From NCBI RefSeq assembly GCF_003171515.1, contig NC_089390.1:1922001-1986000 (forward strand): a DNA stretch of 64,000 nucleotides. Reading direction: 5' to 3'. The stretch comes from Pyrenophora tritici-repentis (taxonomy: Eukaryota; Ascomycota; Dothideomycetes; Pleosporales; Pleosporaceae). Of the stretch, positions 33,383-44,321 are shown piece after piece. The position numbers were made by a program, and so were the translations under genes. The notes under the pieces are model-generated. The model was not told the DNA's origin and ran no database searches. It worked only from the letters and a program-made list of their open reading frames with translations. Numbering within the stretch: position 1 is the first letter of the stretch; the number at the start of each line of letters is the position of its first letter.

Positions 33383-34137
33383 ATGTCCTCAACTGGTGGT
33401 GGATGGGCGCAACTGCGCCAGCAAGCGCGCACTCTCGAACAGCAAGTAGGTGACATTCACTGCCACGACGGACTTAGTCGGCTTTCCTTGCGCTGGAGCC
33501 CTGCTAATGATGCTTGTAGACAGAGACGCTATTCCATACCTACTCGCAGTTCGGATCAACACCTAATATCCCTGCCAAACCATCAGAAGAAGAGCTGCGG
33601 GTGGAGACTAGACTCCAAGAAGTCCTCGAGCAAAGAGATGGCCTTGTTGGCCAGCTGTCACGGCTTCTTGACTCGGAATCAACACACGGCATTTCAGCAG
33701 TGAAGCAGAACAACCTTGCCAGGCATCGTGAAGTACTCTCGGATCACCGTCGTGAACTCGCTCGTTTGAAGTCCACCTTGAACGACGCCCGCAATAGAGC
33801 CAACCTCCTCTCGAACGTACGATCAGACATCGATGCATATCGATCCGCAAATCCAGAGCAAGCGGAAGCAGATTACATGCTTGACGAACGAAATCGCATC
33901 GACAACTCCCACAACGTAGCCGACTCGGTCCTCAGCCAGGCGTATGCGGTCCAAGAAAACTTCAGTCTACAAAGAGAAACCATAGCGAACATCAACCGGA
34001 GGATCGTGGGTGCTGCAAGCCAAGTGCCTGGTATCAACAGTCTGATTGGAAGGATCGGGTCGAAGAAGAGGAGAGATGGCATCATATTGGGTACCTTCAT
34101 CGCATTCTGCTTTTTGATGTTGCTATGGTTCAGGTGA
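33383..34137 (+). CDS. GOS1: Golgi SNARE GOS1 (GOSR1/GS28)
   Basis: Exons 33383-33445 and 33520-34137 give 226 aa with a 74-nt intron. The protein is helical throughout. It begins with the conserved WAQLRQQARTLEQQ and continues with the N-terminal regulatory helices (SEEELRVETRLQEVLEQRDG). The Qb-SNARE motif lies in the last 70 residues (NVADSVLSQAYAVQENFSLQ, NRRIVGAASQVPGINSLIGR). A single C-terminal membrane anchor follows (IILGTFIAFCFLMLLWF). This is the layout of the Golgi v-/t-SNARE GOS1, which acts in retrograde and intra-Golgi vesicle fusion with Sed5, Ykt6 and Sft1. Length and tail anchor are normal. Confidence 0.95.
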
Positions 34138-34277
34138 TATTCTTATTTGGGTATCTTATATTCGGCGTTTTGAGCGGGCGGTATATCCCCATGACATCCT
34201 ATGAGTTGGTTTTCGTACAAGGCAACTGAGATGCCATCATGTACAAATATGTTACAATGCTTTCTCCAGGTGATGTG

Positions 34278-35228
34278 CTACTGCGCTTCGGCAATCATCT
34301 TCGCAAACCCTTTGTTCATGTCCTCCATCTCTGTCCCCTCCGCATCTCCACTTCCCGCCCATCGAATCTTACAGTCTTGGTCGACCAGGTATACATACCC
34401 AACCCGTCCATTTAACAACCCAATCGTCTCCCGTATCCTTTCACTGACTCCCCTTCTAACCACAAAGTACCTCGCCCACTCCTCTTTTGGTTTGGAGGCC
34501 TTTAATCGCCACCGGAACAGCGCTATTATCCAAGCCTTCATTGTGTTTTCCTCGATATTGACGTCCACCATCTGGGCGACACCAGGATTCTGGGCCAATA
34601 TCTGTTGAAGTTCTGGGTTTTGAAACTTTCCAGTGAAGGTCTCAGCTTGGGTCAATCCCCACTGTGAACTGTATACCTTCACTATACTGACCTTTCCAGT
34701 CAGTGTATTTGTAGTATTCATCCCCTTGGCTTCTAGTGTATCTCCATGGAAATTGGGAAAGTACAACGCTAGGTCCTTCTTGAATATGCGGGGATTGGCA
34801 ATAAAGGTCTTGCCAGATCTATATTTCCGGATATTCTTGAAGTCACGGAAATAGTTTGTCCCCCATTTTTCTACCAAATCTTTGCGCTTCTCGAGGTTTC
34901 GTTGTGACCAGGTCATGCCAGAGTAGTCTTTTTTGGTCTTGGATAAGCCGGTGTTTTCGCCCGGTTGTGGAGGTTGTTTGAAACCGATGGGACGGCCGAG
35001 AGGCTTGGGTATGAAGATATCTTCATCTTTCGGGTCGGGGGTGGGGGTGGACTCGGTAGGTTTGCGGTCTGTCTGTGGTCGACGGAGGGTGCGCGCAGAG
35101 GTAAAAGCTCGAACGAGAGGTTGCTGCGCACTTGACGGAATTGCTAGTCGGGTCTGGCATCTTAGACATATAGAAGTAGTATTGAGGAATATACGCCGCA
35201 GTGATGTTCCTAACCGTGGTTGCAACAT
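34278..35228 (-). CDS. ATP10: Mitochondrial F1Fo ATP synthase assembly factor ATP10
   Basis: Single exon, 316 aa from the ATG at 35228. The frame is open a little further upstream (35270), but this start gives a presequence directly (MLQPRLGTSLRRIFLNTTSI). The presequence is Arg/Ser/Thr-rich and includes a zinc-like CLRCQ pair. A Pro-rich linker follows. The ATP10 domain runs from about residue 100 to the end: GMTWSQRNLEKRKDLVEKWG, FIANPRIFKKDLALYFPNFH, VKVYSSQWGLTQAETF, VRRGVSERIRETIGLLNGRV, GYVYLVDQDCKIRWAGSGDA. ATP10 acts at the inner membrane, where it chaperones Atp6 into the Fo sector. The 3' end lies 140 bp from the 3' end of GOS1. Confidence 0.94.
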   Translation of the reverse strand: MLQPRLGTSLRRIFLNTTSICLRCQTRLAIPSSAQQPLVRAFTSARTLRRPQTDRKPTESTPTPDPKDEDIFIPKPLGRPIGFKQPPQPGENTGLSKTKKDYSGMTWSQRNLEKRKDLVEKWGTNYFRDFKNIRKYRSGKTFIANPRIFKKDLALYFPNFHGDTLEAKGMNTTNTLTGKVSIVKVYSSQWGLTQAETFTGKFQNPELQQILAQNPGVAQMVDVNIEENTMKAWIIALFRWRLKASKPKEEWARYFVVRRGVSERIRETIGLLNGRVGYVYLVDQDCKIRWAGSGDAEGTEMEDMNKGFAKMIAEAQ

Positions 35229-35605
35229 TGTGTATGTGGTGTGATTTACTGTCTCGCCAAAGTCCAGCAAATGATGACAGTGAATTCAGAGCTAGTCCAG
35301 AAGCGGACAAAGCCCCACGTGCTCACGCGTTGGTAAGAACCTTGTACCCGCTGTTGCCTCCCGCATTCCACACTTTCACCGCGACTGTCAGCCAGAACCC
35401 TTTTGACTAACAGTGACGCACGGAGGACCTATGGCGCTGCATTACCCACCCAAGTATTTAAGCTCCCATGTCTTAGCAATACTGCACCCTCCACCATTAA
35501 ACGGATGAAACGCAACCAGTGCACTTGGATCGACACAAGTTTTTGGATACAACGACTATCTTGGATTGTGTATTTCTCCTCCGATATTCAGTACTTTAGT
35601 ATACA
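35229..35605. other. Divergent intergenic region, ATP10 / DNA polymerase X
   Basis: About 380 bp that must hold both promoters. It has AT-rich stretches near 35550-35600. No gene recognised. Confidence 0.4.
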
Positions 35606-37927
35606 ATGTCGGAGTGCAAGCTCGCAGCCAAGGAGGCCTACTTCGATGAACATGCACTCTTAAATCTCGAAGACGACGACGACGACGACGTCCCCAACAA
35701 AAGCCTACAGAATCTCCAAAATGCTCTAGAGGAAACACGACCCAAGGTTCGCAAACCGACGGGCAGTTTCCTAGGGCCAACCCCCAAGGAACAGCAAGCA
35801 GAGTTCGAGGCGTATGCAAAGAGACAAGCGGGGTGGGAGGCGTTTACAAAGAAGAGACGCGGCACTAAACGTCAAACAAGTCAAGATCCTGTACTCCCAT
35901 CGACAGCGCCTGAACCTGAACTTGCGAAAAGCTTCCCAGCCACCAAGCCGCGAAGTGGACTGGCAGCCAAAGGCAAGGGCAAGTTAAAGAGAGCCTCGTC
36001 ACTAACCGAAGTACCATTCTGGAAGCAAGTTGGAGTTGTTCCTCGAGAGCTCAAGCATAGAAAGGCGAAACCAGCGCAAGATATCGAGCTGTACCCTCCC
36101 CACAAGCAGCTTTTCAAGGATAAGATTGTATACTTTTATCCCAACGACGACATATCAGTGGCGCGACGAAGACGTATACATAAGGTCATACAACTTGGAG
36201 CGGCTTGGGTGACATCATGGAGAGACGATATCACACACATCATTATAGATGACGCAACCTATAAGTGCAAGTACATGATGGAGCGCTTGAATCGAACGTA
36301 CATTCCGGAACATATCGTCTTGGTCATCTTCGACCCCTATGTACCAGACAGTATACAGTTCGGTAAACTCCAGGATTCGAAGGCGCAGCGATTCATGATC
36401 GACGATGCGCCTCCTAGGCACGATCCTAGTGACGTCACTGAACCATCACAGACATCGACTGCATCACGGACATCGTTAAGGGTCAAACCGTCAACACGTC
36501 AACTCGCTGCTCAGGACTCGCAACAGACTGGCTCACATCCAACAGAAGAGAGCATTCCCTCTACTCTCCCTGTACTACAGGCATCCTCAAATATCTTTGA
36601 GGATACAGTCTTGGATAGTTTCATCATGCCTTCCCCTGCACAGACAAAGGCCCCCAGACCAAAGGTAGCAGAAGTCGCCTTTACTCAGACTATACAGGAA
36701 GCCAAGGCTCTTGCTCATCTTCCTCTTGATGAAGATGAGGATGCAGATTCCCTTTTAGCCAGCGGAATCGATGATGCAGAGGACTCCGGTACTGACGAAG
36801 AGCCCCTTGTGGCTCTCAAGCCTACAAAATTGTCAAACATTCTTTCTAGATCATCGGCATTGCGTGACAAGAAGGTCATCAATATGAATACATTCCAGTG
36901 CATGGACCCAGGCGCCAATGGATACAACTCTCAGAACCCGAACGCGAGGACTATCCAGATATTAGAGGAGATGTGCAAGCACTATGATCAGATGCAGGAT
37001 CATTGGCGAACTCTGAGCTATCGCAAGTGCATCAACACATTGAAAAAGCAAACAGTTAAAATCACCACAGCAGAGCAAGCCATAGCACTACCCTTCATCG
37101 GCACTCGACTTGCTGATAAGATTGAGGAGATTGTACTCACAGTCCGTCTTCGTCGATTAGATAGTACGCGCGATGACCCTTTGGACAAGATCTTGCGTCT
37201 ATTCCTCGGTATCTACGGTGCTGGCCTCTCTCAAGCAAACAAGTGGATACAAACAGGCTACCGCACCCTCTCCGATCTTGAGACCAAGGCAAAGCTCACA
37301 CCAAGCCAAAAAGTTGGCTTGGAACACTATACTGACTTCAACTCGCGGATTCCACGCGCTGAAGTGGAAGTCCATGGAGCTGTCGTCATCGCTGCACTCA
37401 AGAAGATTGACCCAAAATTCAAAGCCACTATTATGGGCAGTTACCGCCGCGGCGCAAAGGATTCTGGTGACATAGATATGATAATCACATGTCCCGACAC
37501 GCCACTTGCTGCTATGCGCACCACTGTCTTCGAGGTCCTGGTCCCACATCTCTACAAGACTGGGTTTCTGAAAGCCTCACTGGCAACATCCCGCTCCAAC
37601 GACCCTGCAGGTTCAAAATGGCACGGCGCATCTTGTCTGCCCGAGTTGACTGTGTGGCGTAGGATGGATCTCTTGCTTGTTCCCGAGGAGGAAATGGGTG
37701 CTGCACTCATCTACTTCACAGGAAACGACATTTTCAATAGGAGCATGAGGCTTTTGGCAAGGAAAATGAATATGAGGCTGAACCAGAGGGGCTTGTATAA
37801 GGATGTAAAGAGGGAAGCACGGGGCGAGAAGTTGAATGAGGGAGTGCTCGTGGAAGGTCGCAATGAGAAGAAGATCTTCGAGACTCTTGGAGTACCTTGG
37901 AGGGAGCCACATGAGAGGATTTGTTAG
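35606..37927 (+). CDS. Family X DNA polymerase (Pol4 / Pol lambda-like)
   Basis: Single exon, 773 aa. The acidic N-terminus includes LEDDDDDDVP. A BRCT domain lies around residues 168-255 (YFYPNDDISVARRRRIHKVI). A long Ser/Thr/Pro-rich linker follows. The 8-kDa helix-hairpin-helix region begins near residue 430 (NARTIQILEEMCKHYDQMQD, ALPFIGTRLADKIEEIV), then the thumb/fingers (LFLGIYGAGLSQANKWIQTG). In the nucleotidyltransferase palm, MGSYRRGAKDSGDIDMIIT has the two catalytic aspartates at about 621 and 623, and VWRRMDLLLV has the third near 688. The family motif YFTGNDIFNRSMRLLARK is also present. The enzyme fills short gaps in base excision repair and non-homologous end joining in the nucleus. 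All catalytic residues are intact. Confidence 0.95.
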   Translation: MSECKLAAKEAYFDEHALLNLEDDDDDDVPNKSLQNLQNALEETRPKVRKPTGSFLGPTPKEQQAEFEAYAKRQAGWEAFTKKRRGTKRQTSQDPVLPSTAPEPELAKSFPATKPRSGLAAKGKGKLKRASSLTEVPFWKQVGVVPRELKHRKAKPAQDIELYPPHKQLFKDKIVYFYPNDDISVARRRRIHKVIQLGAAWVTSWRDDITHIIIDDATYKCKYMMERLNRTYIPEHIVLVIFDPYVPDSIQFGKLQDSKAQRFMIDDAPPRHDPSDVTEPSQTSTASRTSLRVKPSTRQLAAQDSQQTGSHPTEESIPSTLPVLQASSNIFEDTVLDSFIMPSPAQTKAPRPKVAEVAFTQTIQEAKALAHLPLDEDEDADSLLASGIDDAEDSGTDEEPLVALKPTKLSNILSRSSALRDKKVINMNTFQCMDPGANGYNSQNPNARTIQILEEMCKHYDQMQDHWRTLSYRKCINTLKKQTVKITTAEQAIALPFIGTRLADKIEEIVLTVRLRRLDSTRDDPLDKILRLFLGIYGAGLSQANKWIQTGYRTLSDLETKAKLTPSQKVGLEHYTDFNSRIPRAEVEVHGAVVIAALKKIDPKFKATIMGSYRRGAKDSGDIDMIITCPDTPLAAMRTTVFEVLVPHLYKTGFLKASLATSRSNDPAGSKWHGASCLPELTVWRRMDLLLVPEEEMGAALIYFTGNDIFNRSMRLLARKMNMRLNQRGLYKDVKREARGEKLNEGVLVEGRNEKKIFETLGVPWREPHERIC

Positions 37928-39234
37928 TTGTTGCGAAGCAGTCACTGGTGTGTACCTTGGTGTCAACTGTTCAAACGTGCTTTCTTCCGACTCGCTGGAG
38001 AGTCATGATTGTAATGTAGAATTTCCTAGCTGAGCAAATCAATGAGTTTCATGAAGCCTCTCTGCATGTAATTCGTATTTAACCTTTGTAACATACACAA
38101 GGCCCACCAATATAATGAGACTACACCGTGAAATAGCACACCACTATGGGGCAACATTTCATTACAAACACAAGTGCGACTTCCAGCTGAAGATAACACA
38201 CAGAAGAGCGAATAGCATGATGCAAAAGATGAGGCAAATATGTAAATGGCGCTCAGACATGGCAGCTGGTGACAAGAAGTTCAGGGCTGTGACAGGTACA
38301 AGGTGGTGTGGTGACGCGGCGCGTAGCCAAAACCTGACGTCACACCCTGAGTCGCGAAACACAGAACCACGATCACATAGCCAAAATGAGGCTATACGCG
38401 GACCCCAAAGATGCAAAACCCGATATAAAGCCCCAAAACACGGGAAATGCATGTCCTGGCTACCTATCAGGGCGATGTCGGTTGGTGATACAAACCCCCA
38501 CCATGCGGGGGTACGAACAAGTCAGAAGCTTGAGTTAGCGGCAGCTCCGATATATCCTGGTTCATGATTCATCGTGAATTCACACACTGTTCATTGATTG
38601 ACAGCGGATGTCTTTGATCTACAGGATACCGCCCGCCGCCCGGGTATTGTCGATCGCCCCTGTAGTGTAGTCCCCTCCCTTTGTATGGGGCAGTATCGAC
38701 GCCACAACACGTAGTCAGAGGACTACCAGCCAGCCGTCAGCCTGTTAGGCTCTTATCTCTCTCTCCCCAAACGCCACTACTGTGGATGCCCTCGGACTGT
38801 ACATCATTATGCGTATCTAGTAGCATCGGCGCGTGTCTTGTTTCGGATAAGGAAGGCACCATGCACGGGGCCGCGGCTCGACCCTGTGCATGACCAGGAG
38901 CTTGACCAAAGCTTGACGGGAAGCTTGGAAAGCTTGGTCGAGAGCAATTACAGGCATGCTACGGGTACGCGCCGATCTGGCCCCATGCCATCGTCATGGG
39001 CGAGTGATTGGGGGAATGTGAGGTTGGCGACTAGGTTTGCTTTTTACGGATGAGGCAGCTGCAACTGCCTTGGTAGAAGGGACGCAATATGTATATTTAG
39101 GTGCTCCTGCTGCTGCTGAAGGCTCTGTTCATCAACCTCATCTTTTCTGCCTCAATCCTATCCCAAATCCTCTTGATAGCCCTCTCACATACCCATCACC
39201 ATCGAATTAGCAACTTCACACACAACAAAACATC
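37928..39234. other. Intergenic between DNA polymerase X and aspartic protease
   Basis: About 1.3 kb. Several ORFs of 65-150 codons occur (for example 38115-38567), none with a recognisable motif. A TATA-like AATATGTATATTTAG lies near 39085, about 150 bp before the protease ATG. Confidence 0.4.
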
Positions 39235-40754
39235 ATGGCTTCCCTCAAGCGTCTCGCTGTTCAGCGTAGCCCAGCCTACAAGGCTGTTGGCACCAAGAGC
39301 TACTGCTATGCCATGACCAAATACGGCTTCAACCCTACCAAGCCCGGTCCATACTTTCAAGCTAAAGTGATGACACAGCAAGGAAAGTTTGGTGGAGTCG
39401 GCGGCCGCATGCGTACACACTATGTCCTCCGAAAGCACAAGCATCACCATCACCATCACCATGGTTCCTCACCACCTGGCAGTACTCCCAGCCAACCCGC
39501 CCCTAGCGACCCTACACCCAGCGAACCTGCACTATCTGATGGAGGTGACGTGGACGGCGAGGTCCCAGCCGAAGACATCCAGAACGACTCCTTGTATCTT
39601 TGCGAGATTGGTCTCGGTACACCAGAGCAGAAGCTTTACCTAGACTTCGATACTGGATCCTCAGACTTGTGGGTATGGTCTACCGAGCTTCCCAAGAACA
39701 TCCTTAGCTCCGCCAACCCTGCAATCCAACAAGTCGCTTTCGATCCATCAAAATCGTCTACCTTCAAGAAGTTGGACGGAGAGAAATGGAAGATCTCCTA
39801 CGGCGACTCGTCGTCCGCAAGCGGCGATGTAGGTACCGATGTCATCAACCTGGGTGGTCTCAAGGTTGAAAACCAAGCCATCGAGTTGGCCAAGAAGCTG
39901 TCGCAGCAATTTGCACAAGGCAATGGAAGCGGTCTTCTCGGCCTTGCTTTCGACACCATCAACACTGTGACCCCAACCCAGCAGAAAACTCTAGTGGACA
40001 ACATCATCAGCCAAAACCCAGGAAAGGCACAGTTGTTCACTGCTTACCTGGGTAGCTGGCGTGATACAAACGAGGCTGACAAGGGAGAGGTAAGTCATCC
40101 TCGTGATACACGCACTTATCATCATCTTTCTAACATTTTATCAGAGCTTCTACACCTTTGGGTTCATCGACCAAGACACCCTAAAAGCCGCGGGTGCCAC
40201 AGAGCCCAACTACGCTACCATCGACAGTCGCCAAGGTTTCTGGCAACTCGAGTCCACATCCGCCACCATCAACGGCACAACCATCAGTCGCTCTGGTAAC
40301 ACTTCCATCATGGACACCGGCACGACTCTATGCCTGGTTGACGACGCCCTCGTTGAGGCAGTCTACAAGGCCATTCCCGGCTCAAAGTACGACCGGACTC
40401 AACAAGGCTACGTATTCCCTGCATCGACTTCTGCAGATGATCTGCCCGAGGTTAAACTCGCGATTGGAGAAGACATGGTTGTCTTCCAGAAGGAGGACTT
40501 GGGCTTTGCTGATGCAGGTGATGGCATGGTGTATGGAAGCATTCAGAGTAGGGGTTCCATGGACATGGACATTTACGGTGATGCTGTGTTGAAGGCCATG
40601 TATGCGGTACGTTTTGCACATTTTGCATATTTTGCATTTTTATACCAATGCTAACACAGAGAATTAGATCTTTGACATGAACAATGGTTCTCCGAGGTTT
40701 GGTTGGGTGCAGAGGAAAGAGGCTACCCAGAACACGGCTGTGCCACCGCAGTAA
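39235..40754 (+). CDS. Pepsin-like aspartic protease with a seven-histidine run
   Basis: Exons 39235-40089, 40145-40606 and 40668-40754 give 467 aa, with introns of 55 and 61 nt. Both catalytic motifs are present: DFDTGSSDLWVW and MDTGTTLCLV. The flap tyrosine (SYGDSS), the FGLAF-like block LLGLAFDTIN and the C-terminal FDMNNGSPRFGWV are also there. The N-terminus (MASLKRLAVQRSPAYKAVGT) is basic and not hydrophobic. It does not look like a secretion signal, although close families are secreted. A propeptide-like region of about 75 residues ends in KHK followed by seven His, then a Ser/Pro/Thr-rich linker (to about residue 110) before the catalytic domain. It is probably family A1. Either an upstream signal exon was missed or the enzyme is not secreted in the classical way. 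Its 3' end faces the P450 with 55 bp between. Confidence 0.92.
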
Positions 40755-40809
40755 ATGGAGATGATGACTACGGGGGCATGATGGAACGGATGGATTAATG
40801 TGCATATCG

Positions 40810-42588
40810 TTATTCGATAGTCACACGAACACCCCTACTGTTCTTGGTCATAGGAATGAACATGTCATGATCATATGTCACATCCTCTACCGTCGTATTA
40901 GTCAGGCGCATATGCGGTATGACACGCAAGACCAAGGCAGCAAGACATAGATAAATCTCACACAAAGCAAGGCTAGAAATCAGTCAGTTTGCTTAACCTC
41001 GAATGAACCCAAACCGCAAAACTTACTTCATGCCCAAGCAAGACCGACTTCCTTTCGAGAACGCCAGCATGCTCTTATCCACGTCTTTCCTCCGCAGATC
41101 GTTCTCGTCCAGCCACCGCTCCGGCGCAAACTTATACGAGTCTGGAAAAGTGCGTTCGTTATGATGGGTGACGTAGGCTGACATGCCCACGGCATAGCCC
41201 TTTGGAATTACGTACTCCACACCGCGTTTCTGCCACTCGCCGCGGTAGATCAGATCCTCGCCCGTTGCCACTCTCGCCGTGCGACTCGATACGCCATACG
41301 ACAATCTGAGGCCCTCCTGTATCACAGCACCCAGATATGGCAGCGTTTCCAGAACAAGCCATCCAGGGAGATTTTTTGGATCGTCAACAACAGAGTTCAG
41401 TTCCTTTGTCAATTTCTCCAGAATAGCAGGTTGGGTCAGAATGTGAAACGTCATGACCGCCAACGCCCAACTCGTCGTCTCGGTACCTGCACCCACCACA
41501 GCAGCTGCCTCATCAGCCAGACGCTGAGGTTCTTTATCCAAGAGCTCCAGATCGGAGGCTAACAGCGAAGCGAAGATGGTAGGCCTGTCATACGTAATCC
41601 CATCATCCAGGTCCTTCTTCGCCTTGAGAACCTGTGCTGGCATGTCAATCTGCAGTGTCTTAACCATGAGCGCAACATCATGCGGCAGATATCCCAGTAG
41701 CGGCTTCGCCAATGCCGCACTCAACTTGGTAACCGGAAAGAACCGAAATACAAACACCGGCTTCAACATGGCAGCCGTGGGTTCGCGGAAATTCGGGTAC
41801 CACCCGTCTTGCTCGAGAAAGCCGAAGCTCGTGCCGAAACTGTATGAAGAGATGGTGTCAGAGGTGAAGCAGCTGTAGGCCATGGTTACGTCGAAGGCAT
41901 CGCGGGATCCAGAGTGCAGGAGGAGTTTGTCGCAAAGCTTGTGGACGAGGACGTGGATTTCGGGCTCAAGGCGTGATATCATTGCTCTGCTGAAGAACTT
42001 GGAGACGGGAATACGGCGGAGACGGTGGATGTCGTGGTCTATGGTACCAAAGCCGGAATCGCCGATGCTGTGGGTGGGGGTTAGTCGTGGTAACTCTTGG
42101 CATAGAGGAGGTATCATGAGACACAGGAATGAATTGGAAGGGGTTTTTTCTCTTGCTTACACTGAGCCATTGATTTGATGTTGTGGTTTATCTCTCTTCC
42201 TCCCCCCGACGGCGTAGATTTCATCCGCAAAGGAGATATCATTGCAGTGAACTTCGTGCGGGTTAATGCGTACAATAGGTCCTAAACACCAAGGCGTAAG
42301 TAGAAGATCTCTTATGAACCTTGTCTCTCACAAAACAGGTATCAACTTCTGTGCTACACTATTGAGTAACTTACCATAAACCTGATGCAGCCTCGCAATC
42401 TCCTTTGTATAACACCCATACTTGACAACATCGTACCAAAACTCAGGCAGATACGTTGCAGCAGCCAACTTAGGTCCAGGGATCTTGCTCAGTGGGTGGA
42501 ATGGCGAGACATAGTAAATCGCCTGTATGACCTTGTACAGCACCCAAGTGCCCAGACAGGCCAATATGTAATGTTCCTGGAAAAACAT
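40810..42588 (-). CDS. Cytochrome P450 (trichodiene-oxygenase-like)
   Basis: Exons 42588-42375, 42281-42161, 42067-41027 and 40972-40810 give 512 aa. All three introns are GT-AG and in phase. Start codons further upstream in frame (42624, 42669) are possible. I prefer 42588 because a single membrane anchor follows at once ([20 protein letters not shown]). The hinge is [12 protein letters not shown]. The I-helix is [10 protein letters not shown], ExxR is EGLR, the PERW motif is FAPERW, and the heme loop is [10 protein letters not shown]. The block [20 protein letters not shown] and the [19 protein letters not shown] block are typical of the CYP58/trichodiene-oxygenase-like and related fungal groups. 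The substrate is unknown. No backbone synthase is nearby. Confidence 0.93.
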
Positions 42589-43490
42589 TGCCCCTGGCGA
42601 AAGTGGTGCTCGAATATCCTGCATATCACGCAAGCAAATCGCCGTGCGAGTATCGTGTGTAATGCACAAGAAAGAAGTTGGTAGCTAAGTACGCAGGTAC
42701 TAGCAATCACTCAAGCAACAACCCACAGACCACACACTACAAACACACTACCCTCTCTTGCATACTATTGGGGGCGAGAAAAAAAACTAAAAAAGGAAAT
42801 CCTTCTACTTGGCCTACTGTCCTCGCTCACCCATGGAAATAACTGCAGGGTCCCGTCCCGAGGGTTGGCTTCATGTGCCAGGTGCAGAACCTGCTTGTGG
42901 TAGCTGGCTAGCCTGCATAGTCGGCCACCCGTGTACCGGTAGACCGCGTGCATGGGTCACATGCAATCAAGTACGGGTTCATGGCAATGCAGAAACGGAG
43001 TTTTGGCGGAATACGGCTACGACATGAGGACAGGAGTTGCTACACTAGGGTGCCGTGGCCGAAAGGATTGCATTCTGCGTTTGTGATCAAGTAGTGGCTT
43101 AGGTGGGGTAGGGTTACGAGTCAGTGATGGTGGGAGGGGCCACTGAAGCTTAGTTAGGAGAGAACTAAAACTAGGGGATCTAAGGTTGCGGTAGGGGGTC
43201 TAGACCACGTCGAAGTTTTTGGTTTGGGTGGAAGTATTTGGGAGAGATGGAAGGGACCTTAGCGAAGCATGATGAATGGGAGCTGCAGATAAAGGATCTC
43301 GGTTGTCATGACATGGATTTGTACGTATCTCTGTCCGGGTACCGCGATAGAGGCTGATATCAGGCGAATTTAACGTACATATTCACTGATATATCTTGGA
43401 CGCGTTCCTCATTTCAATCATGCTCGTCTCGAGAGCCATTGACCCAAGGATGATCCCATTGATGTACGATACGTCCTTCTATATGATTCT
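42589..43490. other. Intergenic between P450 and DUF423 gene
   Basis: About 0.9 kb with no supported gene. A TATA-like ATATATCTTGG and an open frame at 43396-43734 are shadows of the DUF423 exon on the other strand. Confidence 0.4.
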
Positions 43491-44062
43491 CTACCTCACT
43501 CTTGGCACAACCATTCTTCCCCTTGCTGCCAACATGATCCAGCCTCCAATGAGACATAGCCCACCAATTGGCGTGACCGGCCCCAAAGACTTAAATTTCT
43601 TTGGGTCCAACACAAGCAGATATATACTTCCCGAGAACATGGTCATTCCAGCGGTGAAGAGGCCCATTGCGAGCTTGTTTTGCGGTGCGACGACCGAAGT
43701 AAAAGTGAGGACGGCCGAGTGGATGAGCTATTGAGGGTTGAGTGTTAGCTGGGTTCGATGTCACGATATCAATGTATATTTGTCTAAAACATTGAGTGGG
43801 GAAGAAGAGGTGGGGTATCATGTACTTGGTACTGAGCCGCGGTGCCCCAATTCGTGATGCGCGCGGGGTCAGAGATGCGTTGCTTGAGTCCGTGTGCACC
43901 AAAGGCACCGAGCGCGACGCTCGAAGCGCCGAAGAGGGTGCCGATTGCCCAGAAAGGTGACATTGAACTGTATGTGGTCCCGTATGAAGACACGTACGGG
44001 GAGTCGGGCGTTGACCTGGATTTGCGGGACGACGAGGATGATGATTTCTTGTTTGAAGACAT
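43491..44062 (-). CDS. DUF423 / TMEM256-family small membrane protein
   Basis: Exons 44062-43826 and 43727-43491 with a 98-nt intron give 157 aa. The first 34 residues are Ser/Arg-rich. I start at MSSNKK, but the ORF is open further upstream and a later Met (MSPFWAIG, 43963) would also give a full domain. The DUF423 domain follows: MSPFWAIGTLFGASSVALGA, FGAHGLKQRI, then after the intron LIHSAVL, MGLFTAGMTMFSGSIYLLVL and GPVTPIGGLCLIGGWIML. It has four membrane helices. Members are found in bacteria and in eukaryotes (TMEM256), where the role is unclear. The Ser-rich head is an addition to the usual domain. Confidence 0.87.
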
Positions 44063-44321
44063 TACAGCAGGCGTGATGTGGGTTGGTGGAGGTGGGATGG
44101 TAGGTTTGACACAGCCGCGGCTTGCGGAGTTTCGGAGGTGTGAGTTGTCTGATTGGTCTGTGCACACAACAGAGAGATATTTGAGTGCAATGTTTGAATT
44201 TGATGGTATCGTAGATGCTGTGTATGCACCCCCCTGGTTTTCAACGCCATTACGCCGTCCTGATGCAAATATGACAAGGTGCCCTGCACATGCTACACCC
44301 GCTCAAGCCCTCAGAACTACC

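Noticed and set aside
38115..38567. 150-codon plus-strand ORF downstream of the DNA polymerase gene
   Set aside because: Polar, low in hydrophobic core residues and without a domain; probably chance.
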